Shown piece by piece: positions 38,570 through 48,693 of a DNA stretch of 64,000 nt. A program made the translations under genes and the position numbers. Positions within the stretch are counted from its first letter, which is position 1; each line of letters opens with the position of its first letter. The notes beneath the pieces are model-generated. The model saw only the letters and a list, made by a program, of their open reading frames with translations, ran no database searches and was not told the origin of the DNA. The stretch lies in the NCBI RefSeq assembly GCF_030209835.1, contig NZ_JARVRF010000006.1, positions 1 through 64,000 on the forward strand, in the 5' to 3' direction. Source of the stretch: Arthrobacter sp. efr-133-R2A-120 (GTDB taxonomy: Bacteria; Actinomycetota; Actinomycetes; Actinomycetales; Micrococcaceae).

Positions 38570-39649
38570 GTGACTAGTCAGACCGCAGACGGGGGCCGGG
38601 CTCCCAGCATGCAGGACGTCGCGCGCCTTGCCGGAGTGTCACTTGGGACCGTCTCGCATGCGTTGAACAAGCCGGAGAAGGTCTCGGCACGTTCGCTCCA
38701 GAAGGTGCTCGCCGCCGTCGAGCAGCTTGGCTTCGTCCCGAACAGCGCTGCCCGTTCGCTCGCGGCAGGCAGCAGCAGTACCGTCGGCTTGGTCCTCACC
38801 GACATCGACAACTCACTCTTCGTCGACATTGCCAGGGGCGCCGAAGACGAGGCCCGCACCTCGGGCCACGCCCTCCTGCTGGCCAACAGCGACATCGACT
38901 TCAAGCGCCAGGAGTCGTACCTGGACATCTTCGACGAGGCGCGGGTGGCGGGCATCCTGTTCACGCCTTTGAACGCAAGCCTGGAAGGTGTCGACCGGGT
39001 CCGGCGGCACGGACGCCGGATCGTCCTGGTCAACTACGCCGGCGGCCGTCAGGACTGCTGCGCAGTCCTCTCGGACGAGGAGTATGGCGGTTACATGGCC
39101 GCACGGCACCTCCTTGAACTCGGCCGCCGCCGTCTGCTGTTCGCCGGCGGCCCCGAGGAGTTCCACGCCATCAAGGAGCGGCGCAACGGCGCCCTCCGGG
39201 CCGTGATGGAGGCCGGCAATGCCACCCTCGAGATCATCCCCTCCCGTCGCCTCAAGAGCGATGAAGGACGCAAAATCGCCGCCGAAGTGACCGGCCGAGC
39301 TGCGGACCGCGTGCCGGACGGAATCCTTTCGCCCTCAGACCGCATCGCGGCAGGGGTCATCCACGAACTCATGGCAAGAGGCCTGCGCGTGCCCGAAGAC
39401 GTCGCCGTCATCGGCTACGACAACAACCACTTCGCCACCGAAGTCGCGATCTCCATGTCCACCGTGGCCCAGGACGGACACAGCATGGGCGCCGAGGCAA
39501 TAAATCTCCTCCTCGACGAGATCCGGAATCCCGACCACGAACACCGCGTCCTGACGCTCAAGCCCCGCCTCATCCTCCGCGAGAGCACTTTAGGGCCAAG
39601 CGGAAGGCCTGTCCCGGAAGAAGACGGCCGGCTGCCGCTCGAAGCCTGA
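38570..39649 (+). CDS. LacI family transcriptional regulator
   Basis: 359-aa repressor: helix-turn-helix SMQDVARLAGVSLGTVSHALN, hinge helix PNSAARSLAAG, then a sugar-binding domain. GTG start. Divergent from the rhamnoside importer operon with matching operators in between, so it most likely controls that operon and itself. Ligand unknown, perhaps rhamnose or a rhamnoside. Confidence 0.92.
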   Translation: MTSQTADGGRAPSMQDVARLAGVSLGTVSHALNKPEKVSARSLQKVLAAVEQLGFVPNSAARSLAAGSSSTVGLVLTDIDNSLFVDIARGAEDEARTSGHALLLANSDIDFKRQESYLDIFDEARVAGILFTPLNASLEGVDRVRRHGRRIVLVNYAGGRQDCCAVLSDEEYGGYMAARHLLELGRRRLLFAGGPEEFHAIKERRNGALRAVMEAGNATLEIIPSRRLKSDEGRKIAAEVTGRAADRVPDGILSPSDRIAAGVIHELMARGLRVPEDVAVIGYDNNHFATEVAISMSTVAQDGHSMGAEAINLLLDEIRNPDHEHRVLTLKPRLILRESTLGPSGRPVPEEDGRLPLEA

Positions 39650-39671
39650 CCCGGCCAGCACTCCTTCGCAC

Positions 39672-40757
39672 CTAGTCCGCCGAGTAGCTGATTCCCGCTT
39701 GGCTGCGTGCTTCGTCCAGCAGGGACATGGTGGTCAAGGTATCCGCCAACGGCATAGTGGGGCTCTCGAGCAGGCCCTGCTGCAGGCAGCGGATCACTTC
39801 CCGCAGCTGGTAGGTGTAGCCGTGGCCGACCGGGGTGAATTTCTCCACCCGCTGCTCACCGGAGCTCGAGGTAATGGTCAACTCGGTCGGATTGAAGAGC
39901 GGTGCGTTGCATCGGAGCATCCCCTTGGTGCCGCATACCGTGGCCGTTTGTGGTGTTGCCGCGGTCAACGAGGTCATGGCCTGGACCTGGGCTCCGGAGG
40001 AATAGGTCAGCGTCAGTGCTGTTTCGGAATCCACTCCGCCATCGGTGAGATGTGCCGTGGCCGTGATGGACTGGGGGCGGCCGAGGCTAAAAAGCGCCCA
40101 GGTCAGGGGATACACCCCAACGTCCATCAGGGCGCCTCCCCCGTCTTCGCGCCTCCATAGCCGGGAATCGGGCCGATCAGGCGCCGGAAATCCGAGATCA
40201 GCCTGCAACCACCGGACCTCGCCGAGTTCACCGGATGCGATGATTTCAGCTGCCCGTTGCACGCTGGGCAGGAACCGGGTCCATACGGCCTCCATCAGGA
40301 ACAGGCTTTTCTCCCGGGCCAGGCTGACCAGATCCGCTGCTTCACGGGCGCTGATGGTCAACGGTTTCTCGCACAACACGTGCTTCCCGGCTTCAAGGGC
40401 AGCCCTCGTCACCGCATAGTGCCTCGTGTGCGGCGTTGCCACATAGACAACATCTACCGCAGGATCCTGGAGCAGACGCTGGTATCCCGGAAGCCCGCCG
40501 TCGTCGCCATAGGCGCCCTGGAAACCGTGCTCGGCGGCAAACGCCTCCGCGTTTTCCTGGGTCCGGGAACTCACAGACTGCAGGACGGCGTCGGGCAGGA
40601 GCGCGAGGTCCTGCACGACGGTCGACGCGATCCGTCCGGTGGAAATGACTCCCCACCGGACGGGATCGCCCGATGCAGGCACCGGGTCCTGGTTCACGGA
40701 ATCCAGAAGCGGTGTCCTGACGAGCAGCGGTTCAGTTGCCGGTGTCAACGCGGGCAC
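39672..40757 (-). CDS. Gfo/Idh/MocA family oxidoreductase
   Basis: 361-aa NAD(P)-dependent oxidoreductase: [46 protein letters not shown], and [27 protein letters not shown] just before the GTG at 40757 suggests this start, 26 bases inside xylB; a GTG at 40697 would give 341 aa. As the third gene of a xylA-xylB operon it may be a xylose or related sugar dehydrogenase (dimeric dihydrodiol / D-xylose dehydrogenase group), an inference from context. Confidence 0.85.
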   Translation of the reverse strand: MPALTPATEPLLVRTPLLDSVNQDPVPASGDPVRWGVISTGRIASTVVQDLALLPDAVLQSVSSRTQENAEAFAAEHGFQGAYGDDGGLPGYQRLLQDPAVDVVYVATPHTRHYAVTRAALEAGKHVLCEKPLTISAREAADLVSLAREKSLFLMEAVWTRFLPSVQRAAEIIASGELGEVRWLQADLGFPAPDRPDSRLWRREDGGGALMDVGVYPLTWALFSLGRPQSITATAHLTDGGVDSETALTLTYSSGAQVQAMTSLTAATPQTATVCGTKGMLRCNAPLFNPTELTITSSSGEQRVEKFTPVGHGYTYQLREVIRCLQQGLLESPTMPLADTLTTMSLLDEARSQAGISYSAD

Positions 40758-42249
40758 TGGCCTTCCTGTAGTTCCGGCCGATCGAGGCACGGAAGTCCGG
40801 CTCGGGTATGGCATCCAGGGCCACGGACCAATCCGGGCGGTGGCCTGCGAGCGCCCACGCCGCCTGGACGGCCGCCCCTCGGGCAACGTATTCGCCAGGA
40901 CTCGGGACAACCACAGGGAGGTCGAACACCTGCGCCGCAACAAGTTGCACGGCAGGATTCTGTACTGCGCCCCCGATCAACAGCAATCGCTCCGCCCGAA
41001 CACCCTGGTCACGCAGCGCGTCCAGGCCTCCGGCGAGTCCACAAAGCATGCCTTCGATGGCGGCCCGGGCGATATTCGGCCGGGTGGTGGAGGCAATGCT
41101 GAGGCCGTGGAAACTGGCCTTCGCGTGAGGCAGATTGGGAGTCCGTTCCCCTTCGAAGTACGGCACCAGCACCACGCCTCCCGAGCCAGGCTCGGCTTCA
41201 AGGGCGAGCCTGGACAGCTCGTCGAAGTCGACGTCGAGCACCGCGGCAACCGAACTGAGCACTCGGGCGGCGTTCAGGGTCACCGCGATGGGCAAATACT
41301 CACCGCTCGCATCGGCGAAGCCCGCCACGGTCCCGCTCGCATCGTGCCCGGGTGAAGAGTCGACGGCGAACACTGTACCGCTGGTACCCACGGACACCAC
41401 GACGTCGCCGGGTTTGGCTCCGAGCCCAAGCGCCGCTGCGGCGTTGTCCCCCGCCCCGACGCCGAGCACGATCCCGCCCTCGACAGCACTGCTTGCGCTA
41501 GTACCCCCGAAACACGCCGGGTGCACACGCCCTGCGGTTTCGCCCGGGCCCAGCACGCGGGGCACGACGACGACGCCGGGCGCCGCCGTCGCTGACCCGC
41601 CCGAGGCTTCCCGTGCGTCCTGGCCGAACGCCAGCTTGAACAAGTCCAGATCGTAGCGTCCGGTCAGCGGGCTCCAGTAGCCGGTGCCGCTGGCATCCGA
41701 ACGGTCAGTGGTGAGTTCGTCCAGGTCTGGCCCCAGCGGGCTTGAGCCCGCTGGACCGTAACCGCGGAGACGCCACGTGAGCCAGTCGTGGGGGAGCGCG
41801 ACGGCGGCCACCTTGGCCATGCTTTCGGGCTCGTGGTCCCTGATCCAGCGGATCTTCGTGATCGTAAATGAAGCCACCGGCACCAGCCCGGTCCGCTGGG
41901 CGAAGTCCTCCGCCCCTACTTCTGCGGTGAGATCCTCCGCGGATCCGGCGGAGCGGGTGTCGTTCCACAACAACGCCGGCCGCACCACATTGCCCTCGCG
42001 GTCCAGCAGCACCATGCCGTGCTGCTGGCCCCCTACGGACAGTGCGCTGACATTGGTCAGGCCGCCGGCGTCGTCGAACGCTTCAGACAGCGCCCGCCAC
42101 CACTCGTCCGGATGGACCTCCGTCCCGTCCGGGTGGCTCGCTCGCCCCGAACGGACAAGCTCACCGCTTTCCGCGTCCAGGACCACCACTTTGCAGCTTT
42201 GAGTAGAGGAATCAACCCCGGCAACAAGGTTCAAGGAAGCAGTGGCCAC
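40732..42249 (-). CDS. xylB: Xylulokinase
   Basis: 505-aa FGGY-family kinase that phosphorylates D-xylulose with ATP. N-terminal [15 protein letters not shown], substrate-contact [12 protein letters not shown], and ATP-site [17 protein letters not shown]. It starts four bases after the xylA stop, as in the classical xylAB operon, and overlaps the following oxidoreductase gene. Confidence 0.94.
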   Translation of the reverse strand: MATASLNLVAGVDSSTQSCKVVVLDAESGELVRSGRASHPDGTEVHPDEWWRALSEAFDDAGGLTNVSALSVGGQQHGMVLLDREGNVVRPALLWNDTRSAGSAEDLTAEVGAEDFAQRTGLVPVASFTITKIRWIRDHEPESMAKVAAVALPHDWLTWRLRGYGPAGSSPLGPDLDELTTDRSDASGTGYWSPLTGRYDLDLFKLAFGQDAREASGGSATAAPGVVVVPRVLGPGETAGRVHPACFGGTSASSAVEGGIVLGVGAGDNAAAALGLGAKPGDVVVSVGTSGTVFAVDSSPGHDASGTVAGFADASGEYLPIAVTLNAARVLSSVAAVLDVDFDELSRLALEAEPGSGGVVLVPYFEGERTPNLPHAKASFHGLSIASTTRPNIARAAIEGMLCGLAGGLDALRDQGVRAERLLLIGGAVQNPAVQLVAAQVFDLPVVVPSPGEYVARGAAVQAAWALAGHRPDWSVALDAIPEPDFRASIGRNYRKASARVDTGN

Positions 42250-42253
42250 GGGA

Positions 42254-43444
42254 TCAGCGTGCTCCGAGAAGGTGCTCGATGAAGAGCTGCTGGAGCTTCA
42301 CGAATCCGAAGCCCTTGCCGCCGAAGTAGGCGTCGACGTCGAAGTCCTCGTACGCGGACTTGTCCGCACGCAACTGCTCGTAGCCTTCGCCCGGATTCAG
42401 GGTGGGCTCGTTGATTTCAGCCACCCGTGATGCCTGGAGGGCTTCCTGGACCTCAGGGTCGGCACGGAATGCCTTGGCGCGCTCCTTGAGCAGCAAGTAG
42501 GTCTGCATGTTCGCGGCCGCAGAGTCCCACACGCCATCGATGTCCTCGGTGCGGCTGGGCTTGTAGTCGAAGTGGCGCGGGCCCTGGTAGGAGGGGCCGC
42601 CGTCGGGACCGCCGTTTTCGAGCAAGTCCACCAGGGAGAAAGCGTTCTGCAGGTCACCGTGGCCGAACACCAGGTCCTGGTCGAACTTGATGCTGCGCTG
42701 GCCGTTGAGGTCGATGTGGAAGAGCTTGCCCTGGTACAGGGCCTGGGCGATGCCGTGCGTGAAGTTCAGCCCGGCCATCTGCTCGTGGCCGGTCTCGGGG
42801 TTGATGCCTACGAGTTCGGGACGTTCCAGGGTTTCGATGAAGGCAAGGGCGTGGCCCAGGGTGGGGAGGAGGATGTCGCCGCGGGGTTCGTTCGGCTTCG
42901 GTTCGATCGCGAAGCGGATGTTGTAGCCCTTGTCCGTGACGTAGTCGCCCAGCAGGTTGACGGCCTCGCGGTAGCGCTCGAGGGCCCCGCGGATGTCCTT
43001 GGCGGCGTCGTACTCGCTGCCTTCGCGTCCGCCCCACATGACGAAAGTTTCGGCGCCGAGTTCAGCGGCGAGATCGATGTTGTCCAGCACCTTGCGCAGG
43101 GCGAAGCGGCGGACGCCGCGATCGTTGCTCGTGAAGCCGCCGTCCTTGAAGACGGGGTGGCTGAACAGGTTGGTGGTGACCATGGGAACGATCATCCCCG
43201 TGGCCTTGAGCGCTCCCTGCAACCGGTCGATCTCGCGCTGGCGATCGGCAGCCGAGCAGCCGAAGGGGAACAGGTCGTTGTCGTGAAAAGTGATGCCGTA
43301 GGCGCCAAGGTCGCTAAGCCGGTTGACGGCTTCCACGGTGTCCAAGGGAGGGCGGGTGGCGGAACCGAATTGGTCCTGCGCCTCCCAACCCACGGTCCAA
43401 AGGCCGAACGAGAACTTGTCTTCACGGGTGGGCTGAATCGTCAT
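42254..43444 (-). CDS. xylA: Xylose isomerase
   Basis: 396-aa TIM-barrel enzyme converting D-xylose to D-xylulose; group I length and sequence typical of Actinobacteria. Visible: [11 protein letters not shown] with the catalytic His, [12 protein letters not shown], metal-ligand segments [11 protein letters not shown] and [12 protein letters not shown], and [18 protein letters not shown] six bases before the ATG. First gene of the xylAB operon. Confidence 0.97.
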   Translation of the reverse strand: MTIQPTREDKFSFGLWTVGWEAQDQFGSATRPPLDTVEAVNRLSDLGAYGITFHDNDLFPFGCSAADRQREIDRLQGALKATGMIVPMVTTNLFSHPVFKDGGFTSNDRGVRRFALRKVLDNIDLAAELGAETFVMWGGREGSEYDAAKDIRGALERYREAVNLLGDYVTDKGYNIRFAIEPKPNEPRGDILLPTLGHALAFIETLERPELVGINPETGHEQMAGLNFTHGIAQALYQGKLFHIDLNGQRSIKFDQDLVFGHGDLQNAFSLVDLLENGGPDGGPSYQGPRHFDYKPSRTEDIDGVWDSAAANMQTYLLLKERAKAFRADPEVQEALQASRVAEINEPTLNPGEGYEQLRADKSAYEDFDVDAYFGGKGFGFVKLQQLFIEHLLGAR

Positions 43445-43476
43445 TGAGTGCTCCGGGTAGTCGATGTGGAGTTTGT

Positions 43477-43514
43477 TTCGCTATCCAACATATTACGAAT
43501 CTCCGTGATGTCAA
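43477..43514 (-). promoter_or_regulatory. xylA promoter with overlapping palindrome
   Basis: Minus strand TTGACA (43514-43509), 16-base spacer, TATGTT (43492-43487). A 23-bp imperfect palindrome, TTCGTAAT-N7-ATAGCGAA (43499-43477), overlaps the -10 box. The ROK regulator encoded at 44924-46150 is the natural candidate to bind it; this is inferred. Confidence 0.5.
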
Positions 43515-43647
43515 CCACTTGGAGCAAGCAAGATTTTTCATCCCCCCGGCGAAAAAGTCCTAAAAGATCTAGCGCCCGGCCGACCCAGCCGTTATGTTTG
43601 GGTGGACATCAAATAAGGCCGTAGAGCCTCGAACGAAGGATTCAACC

Positions 43648-44913
43648 GTGACTGATCAGCTGGTGGCGGAACGCAACTGGGCAGGAAACTACAGCTACCA
43701 GGCACCGCAGCTCGCCCATCCCGCCAGCGTGGAGGAGCTCCAGGGACTCGTGGCAGGCGCCAAGAAGATCCGCGCGCTGGGCTCCCGGCATTCCTTCAAC
43801 TCCATCGCGGACACGGACGGCACGCTCGTGGTGCTGGACCAGCTGGAACCCGGCATCACTGTGGATCCGGCGAACATGACCGTCACCGTGAGCGGCGGCA
43901 CGCGTTACGGAACCCTGGCGGCAGAACTCCAGCGCCAAGGCTTCGCCCTTCACAACCTCGCATCGCTCCCGCACATTTCGGTGGCAGGGGCTGTCGCCAC
44001 CGCCACGCACGGCTCCGGTGACGCCAACGGCAACCTGGCCACCGCCGTCGCCGGTCTGGAACTCGTCACGGCGGACGGCAGTATCCTCAGTGTGCGCCGC
44101 GGCGACAAGGATTTCGATGGGATGGTGGTGGGACTCGGCGCACTCGGCATCGTCACCAAACTGACCCTGGACATCCAGCCAAGCTTCGACGTCGCCCAGA
44201 GCGTCTTCGAAAACCTCAACTGGGATCTCGTCCTGGAAAACTTCGACCAGATAACCTCCTCGGCCTATAGCGTCAGCCTGTTCACTGATTGGAGCGGGGA
44301 GACAGTGGGCCAAGCGTGGCTCAAGAGGCGCAGCGGCGATCCGGCACCGGCAATCTCGGATTTCTTCGGTGGCACCCCGGCAACGGAAGCCCGGCACCCC
44401 CTTCCCGGCGTATCGGGCAGCAACTGCACGCAGCAGCTCGGCATTGCCGGGCCGTGGTCCGACAGGCTGGCCCATTTCAGGATGGAATTCACTCCCAGCC
44501 AAGGTGACGAGCTGCAAAGCGAGTACCTCATCCCCCGCGAGCACGCAGTGGACGCCCTCCGCACGATGCGCAGGCTCTCCGACGTCGTGACTCCCCTGCT
44601 GCTGGTCGGCGAAATCCGCACGGTGGCGGCGGACCAGCTCTGGCTGAGCGCCAACTGCGGCCGCGACGGCATCGGTTTGCACTTCACCTGGCGCCAGGAC
44701 CAGCCGGCGGTCGAAGCAATCCTGCCGCTGCTTGAGGCGGAACTGGCTCCGTTCGCGGCGAGGCCGCACTGGGGCAAGCTGTTCGACGCCGGTGCTGCCG
44801 CCGTCGCGCCCTTGTACCCTCGCTTCAACGACTTCATCGCCCTGGCTGAGCGCCTGGATCCTTCCGGAAAGTTCCGCAACGACTTCCTGGACCGAACGGT
44901 GTTTGGGAGCTGA
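43648..44913 (+). CDS. FAD-linked alditol (xylitol) oxidase
   Basis: 421-aa flavoprotein of the vanillyl-alcohol-oxidase fold, resembling Streptomyces AldO. GSRHSFN places His48 where AldO binds FAD covalently; GAVATATHGSGDANGNLAT and GLELVTADGSIL belong to the FAD domain, and the C-terminus KLFDAGAAAVAPLYPRFNDF is typical. It oxidises sugar alcohols such as xylitol or sorbitol to aldoses with O2. GTG start with AAGGA eight bases upstream. Divergent from xylA: xylitol oxidation to xylose would feed XylA. Confidence 0.88.
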   Translation: MTDQLVAERNWAGNYSYQAPQLAHPASVEELQGLVAGAKKIRALGSRHSFNSIADTDGTLVVLDQLEPGITVDPANMTVTVSGGTRYGTLAAELQRQGFALHNLASLPHISVAGAVATATHGSGDANGNLATAVAGLELVTADGSILSVRRGDKDFDGMVVGLGALGIVTKLTLDIQPSFDVAQSVFENLNWDLVLENFDQITSSAYSVSLFTDWSGETVGQAWLKRRSGDPAPAISDFFGGTPATEARHPLPGVSGSNCTQQLGIAGPWSDRLAHFRMEFTPSQGDELQSEYLIPREHAVDALRTMRRLSDVVTPLLLVGEIRTVAADQLWLSANCGRDGIGLHFTWRQDQPAVEAILPLLEAELAPFAARPHWGKLFDAGAAAVAPLYPRFNDFIALAERLDPSGKFRNDFLDRTVFGS

Positions 44914-44923
44914 TATTGTCGCG

Positions 44924-46150
44924 ATGATGCCCTCCCCCACCCGAAATCCCGTCACCGCCAGCGAGCCCGATCCTTCGCGGCGGAACAACCTGGCGCTGCT
45001 GACCTCCCTTGTCCATCACAACGGCGTACTCAGCCGTGCGCAGCTGACGAAACGCACGGGCCTGAACCGGTCCACGGTAGGGGCGTTGATAGGGCAACTC
45101 GTGAACTTAGAAGTGGTGTATGAGGCGGCGCCCTCCGGTGAAGCGCAGGTCGGCAGGCCCAGCCCGATCGTCCACCCGCGGCCCTCGATAGCTGCCCTTG
45201 CTGTCAACCCGGAGATCGATGCGGTCACCATCGGCCTTGTCGGCCTCGGCGGGAAGGTCCAGAAGAAGATCCGTTTCGACACCGAGCGGATCCCGACGGC
45301 CAAGGAAGCCGTGAACATCGCCGCCGCAGTGATCGAGGGAATGCGGTCCGAGCTCGATACCTCGTACCGGGTGATGGGCGTGGGTATCGCGGTGCCCGGG
45401 CTCGTCAACCGCGACGACGGCGTAGTCCGGCATGCCCCGCATCTGGGCTGGCGCGATGAGCCGGTGGCCCGCATGCTCGGCGAGGCCACCGGCTACCCAT
45501 GCCACGCGGCCAACGACGCATCGCTGGGCGCCGAAGGCGAGCTCCTCTTCGGGGCAGGTGCGGGGCAGAAGAACCTGATCTTCCTCAACGGTGGCGCCAG
45601 CGGTATCGGCGGCGGAATCATCGCTGATGGGGAGTTGCTTCGCGGAACATCCGGCTACGCCGGGGAACTTGGACATACCTTTGTCCGCTCGTCCGGCAAA
45701 CCTTGCCATTGCGGGGCCACGGGCTGCCTTGAAACCGAAGTCTCCCAGTCACCGCTTTTTGAACTCGCCGGGATCGGTGGCGGGGATGCCGGTGAACTTG
45801 AGCAAGCGCTTCGCCAGAACAGCAGCGAGGCCGTGGACACGGAAGTTGCACGCCAGCTCGAGTATCTTGGCATCGCATTGCGGAATGCGGTGAACACTTT
45901 CAACCCGGAAGCGATCGTCCTGGATGGCTTCCTCGGCATCTTGCACGCGCTGTCTCCCGGGACGCTGGTCAGCTCGCTCCAATCCCAAGCGATGGACGGC
46001 CCGGCCGGTCAGGTAAAGATCTACCGGGCTGCCCTCGGCTCGGATCTGATGATGATTGGAGCCGCCGAACTGGCCTTCACGCAATTCCTCGCGGATCCCG
46101 CCGGCGCCTTAGCTGCGCTTCCCCTTAGTAAGGTCGACTATGTCCACTGA
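44924..46150 (+). CDS. ROK family transcriptional regulator (XylR-like)
   Basis: 408-aa repressor: winged helix RAQLTKRTGLNRSTVGALIG, then a ROK domain with VGIAVPGLVNRDDG, GYAGELGHTFV and zinc cluster PCHCGATGCLE. It sits between the alditol oxidase and an aldose epimerase and opposite xylAB, so xylose control is the likely role. ATG at 44924 is ten bases after the oxidase stop. Confidence 0.9.
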   Translation: MMPSPTRNPVTASEPDPSRRNNLALLTSLVHHNGVLSRAQLTKRTGLNRSTVGALIGQLVNLEVVYEAAPSGEAQVGRPSPIVHPRPSIAALAVNPEIDAVTIGLVGLGGKVQKKIRFDTERIPTAKEAVNIAAAVIEGMRSELDTSYRVMGVGIAVPGLVNRDDGVVRHAPHLGWRDEPVARMLGEATGYPCHAANDASLGAEGELLFGAGAGQKNLIFLNGGASGIGGGIIADGELLRGTSGYAGELGHTFVRSSGKPCHCGATGCLETEVSQSPLFELAGIGGGDAGELEQALRQNSSEAVDTEVARQLEYLGIALRNAVNTFNPEAIVLDGFLGILHALSPGTLVSSLQSQAMDGPAGQVKIYRAALGSDLMMIGAAELAFTQFLADPAGALAALPLSKVDYVH

Positions 46151-47099
46151 CAGTTCGCCCATGGGCGAACACTTTGAACTCACTGCAAGCATTGGCGGGC
46201 GCATCCAGCGCGCCGTCGTCACGGAAATCGCCGCCAGCCTGCGGGAGCTCGACGTCGACGGCGTCGCCCTCATCCAGGACTATCCCGCCGGCGCCAAACC
46301 ACCGTGGTGCGCGGGCTGGGTCCTGGTCCCGTGGCCCAACCGGGTGGCTGGCGGCACATGGAGCTACGACGGCGTCGTCCAGCAACTCGACATCACCGAG
46401 CCGGAAAACGGCAATGCCTTGCACGGATTGCTGACGCACTCTCCCTACGGGGTCAGCGCCCACACCACGGACAGCATCACGCTCGACGCCGGGATCTCGC
46501 CACAGCCGGGGTACCCCTTCGAACTGTCGACGTCCGTCCGCTACCGACTCGTTGAGGACGGCCTATTCGTCACACACCGCTTGGAAAATACCGGAACCCG
46601 GTCCGCACCCGTCGCGCTTGGCACGCATCCTTTCCTCAAACTGGGCAGCGTGCCCACGGAAGAACTCACCCTCTACATCAACGCCGATACCCACATCGAG
46701 GTGGACGAACGCCTCAACCCAAGCGGAATCACCACGGACGTCGCCGGAACCAGGAACGACTTCCGCATGGGCCAGCTGGTTGGCTCAGTTGACCTCGACG
46801 ACGCCTGGAGCGACGTCCGCCGTGAGGAGGACGGAAGCTCGCTGCACTATCTCGAAGCGCCAGACGGCAGCCAAGTGCAAATGTCCATGGATGCCTCCTT
46901 CGGCTACGTCCAGGCCTTCACCACCACGGACTTCGCCACCGACGGCGGCATGGTGACTGCCGTCGCGGTTGAACCCATGACGGCGCCCGCCGATGCCTTC
47001 AACAGTGGCGAAGGCCTGCGCTGGCTCGAACCCGGGGAGGCCTGGGAAGCCAGCTGGGGCATCCGGTACAAACTGCCCGGACAGAGCCAGCGCTCCTAG
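46140..47099 (+). CDS. Aldose 1-epimerase
   Basis: 319-aa galactose-mutarotase-type beta-sandwich. Substrate-site motifs VLVPWPNRVAGGTWSY, NALHGLLTHSPYG (His) and VALGTHPFLKL (His). AAGG before the ATG; overlaps the ROK gene by 11 bases. It interconverts anomers of aldoses and fits the pentose cluster. Confidence 0.9.
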   Translation: MSTDSSPMGEHFELTASIGGRIQRAVVTEIAASLRELDVDGVALIQDYPAGAKPPWCAGWVLVPWPNRVAGGTWSYDGVVQQLDITEPENGNALHGLLTHSPYGVSAHTTDSITLDAGISPQPGYPFELSTSVRYRLVEDGLFVTHRLENTGTRSAPVALGTHPFLKLGSVPTEELTLYINADTHIEVDERLNPSGITTDVAGTRNDFRMGQLVGSVDLDDAWSDVRREEDGSSLHYLEAPDGSQVQMSMDASFGYVQAFTTTDFATDGGMVTAVAVEPMTAPADAFNSGEGLRWLEPGEAWEASWGIRYKLPGQSQRS

Positions 47100-47102
47100 C
47101 GC

Positions 47103-47426
47103 CTACCCCTCAGGCGCCAGCGTGACTGTGGCGCCGTCGAGATTCTGGCTGAAGTCGACCTGGCAGGAGAGCCTGGAGCCGAATTCCTGGTAGCCCTCGG
47201 CTTCGACGAGCAGTTCGAGTTCATCCTCGCTGCGTTCAGACAAGTTTTCGAACACGTCCTTTTCCAGGAACACGTGGCAGGTTGCGCAGGATGCGGTGCC
47301 GCCGCAGGAGGCCAGTACCGGAAGGTCGTTGTCCCGGAGGGCCTCCATGAGGGTCTGGTCCGGCTCCCACTCAAGGTCGTGGGTGGCGCCTTCACGGTCG
47401 ACGACGGTTACTTTGTTGTTGCTCAT
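47103..47426 (-). CDS. 2Fe-2S ferredoxin (P450 electron carrier)
   Basis: 107-aa putidaredoxin/adrenodoxin-type ferredoxin. Cluster ligands are in CGGTASCATC plus a later Cys in RLSCQVDF. AAGGACCCACC precedes the ATG. It lies ten bases after the ferredoxin reductase gene and completes a class I P450 electron chain: NAD(P)H to reductase to ferredoxin to P450. Confidence 0.93.
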   Translation of the reverse strand: MSNNKVTVVDREGATHDLEWEPDQTLMEALRDNDLPVLASCGGTASCATCHVFLEKDVFENLSERSEDELELLVEAEGYQEFGSRLSCQVDFSQNLDGATVTLAPEG

Positions 47427-47436
47427 GGTGGGTCCT

Positions 47437-48693
47437 TTAATACGAGGGCTGCAATGCAGCGCCAGTCAATGGAATGCTGGGGTCCGCGGCGAGCGCGGGA
47501 TCGATTGCCGCCGCCTGGGCGATGAGTTTCTTGGCCGGGCGGAAGTCACTGAGGCCTCCCACGGTGTCGACGGCGGAAAGCCGCCCCTTCCGCAGATAGA
47601 CCACCGAGAACTTTCCGTCCGCGGGCGTTCCCCGCACGATGATGTCGTCGTCGGGGTGCCGCACACCCGCGGTCTGCAGGCGGACGCCGTGCTGAACGGT
47701 CCGGAACCAGGGAATCTCGGGCTCCGAGGGCGTTTGGCCGGTGATGTGCGCGGCCACGCTGTCCGCTTGGGCCATCGCGTTCTGGATGCACTCAAGCCGC
47801 TGGCTTTGGCCGTCGATTCTGCTCGTGAAGCGGGTGACGTCGCCAGCGGCGTAGATTTCCGGCTCTGAGGTGCGGCCGTGGTCGTCCACCAAGATTCCGT
47901 CCTTGCAGTTCAGCCCGGCAGCTTCGGCGATCTCCTGGTTGGGGACCACGCCGATTCCGGCGAGGACGACGTCGGCGGGGAACCGGGCGCCGTCGGCCGT
48001 CTGTACTTGCTCGGCCCGGCCTACTCCCTCGATGGCGGTGACCGCGGCGCCGAAGACGAAGCGGACACCCTTTTCTCGGTGGATATTCTCGAAGAAGCAG
48101 GAAACGGGAGCCGAGGTAACCCTGCTCATGACCCGGTCCTGGAACTCGAGGACCGTGACTTGGCAGCCCCGCGCAGCCGCGGCGGCTGCGACTTCCAAGC
48201 CGATGTAGCCGGCACCGATGATCGCAACGCGGGCGTCTGCGACCAGGACGCGCTTGAGTTCGAGCGCGTCGTCCTTGGTCCTCAAAGCCAAGACACCTGG
48301 GAGATCGGCGCCGGGAACGGTCAAGGCCCGGGCCCGTGAACCGGTGGCAATCACGAGGCGGTGGTAGGCGTGGCGGCTGCCGTCGGAGAGGATGACAGCT
48401 TTGCCAGAACGGTCGATGGACTCGACACTGAGTCCTCCCAGCCGTTCAATGCCCTTGTCCAGGAAGAACTTTTCCTTGCGCAGTAACGTGGATTCGTCAG
48501 GGGCGCCAGCCTTCAGGAGTTCCTTCGACAGCGGTGGGCGCTCGTACGGCGTCTCCTTTTCGGCGTCGAGCAGCAGGATGCGGCCGCGCCACCCCCGGGT
48601 GCGGAGTCCCGCCGCAACCGCGACGCCGGAATGGCCGGCACCGATGATGACCACGGGCTGCTGGTGCTCATTCGGGATCTGCTGCTCAGGCAT
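47437..48693 (-). CDS. NAD(P)H ferredoxin reductase (rhodocoxin/putidaredoxin reductase type)
   Basis: 418-aa FAD protein with two Rossmann motifs: VVIIGAGHSGVAVAAGLRTRG for FAD and VAIIGAGYIGLEVAAAAAARG for NADH, plus PYERPPLSKELLKAG and IYAAGDVTRF. It overlaps the P450 stop by eight bases and precedes the ferredoxin gene. Confidence 0.94.
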   Translation of the reverse strand: MPEQQIPNEHQQPVVIIGAGHSGVAVAAGLRTRGWRGRILLLDAEKETPYERPPLSKELLKAGAPDESTLLRKEKFFLDKGIERLGGLSVESIDRSGKAVILSDGSRHAYHRLVIATGSRARALTVPGADLPGVLALRTKDDALELKRVLVADARVAIIGAGYIGLEVAAAAAARGCQVTVLEFQDRVMSRVTSAPVSCFFENIHREKGVRFVFGAAVTAIEGVGRAEQVQTADGARFPADVVLAGIGVVPNQEIAEAAGLNCKDGILVDDHGRTSEPEIYAAGDVTRFTSRIDGQSQRLECIQNAMAQADSVAAHITGQTPSEPEIPWFRTVQHGVRLQTAGVRHPDDDIIVRGTPADGKFSVVYLRKGRLSAVDTVGGLSDFRPAKKLIAQAAAIDPALAADPSIPLTGAALQPSY

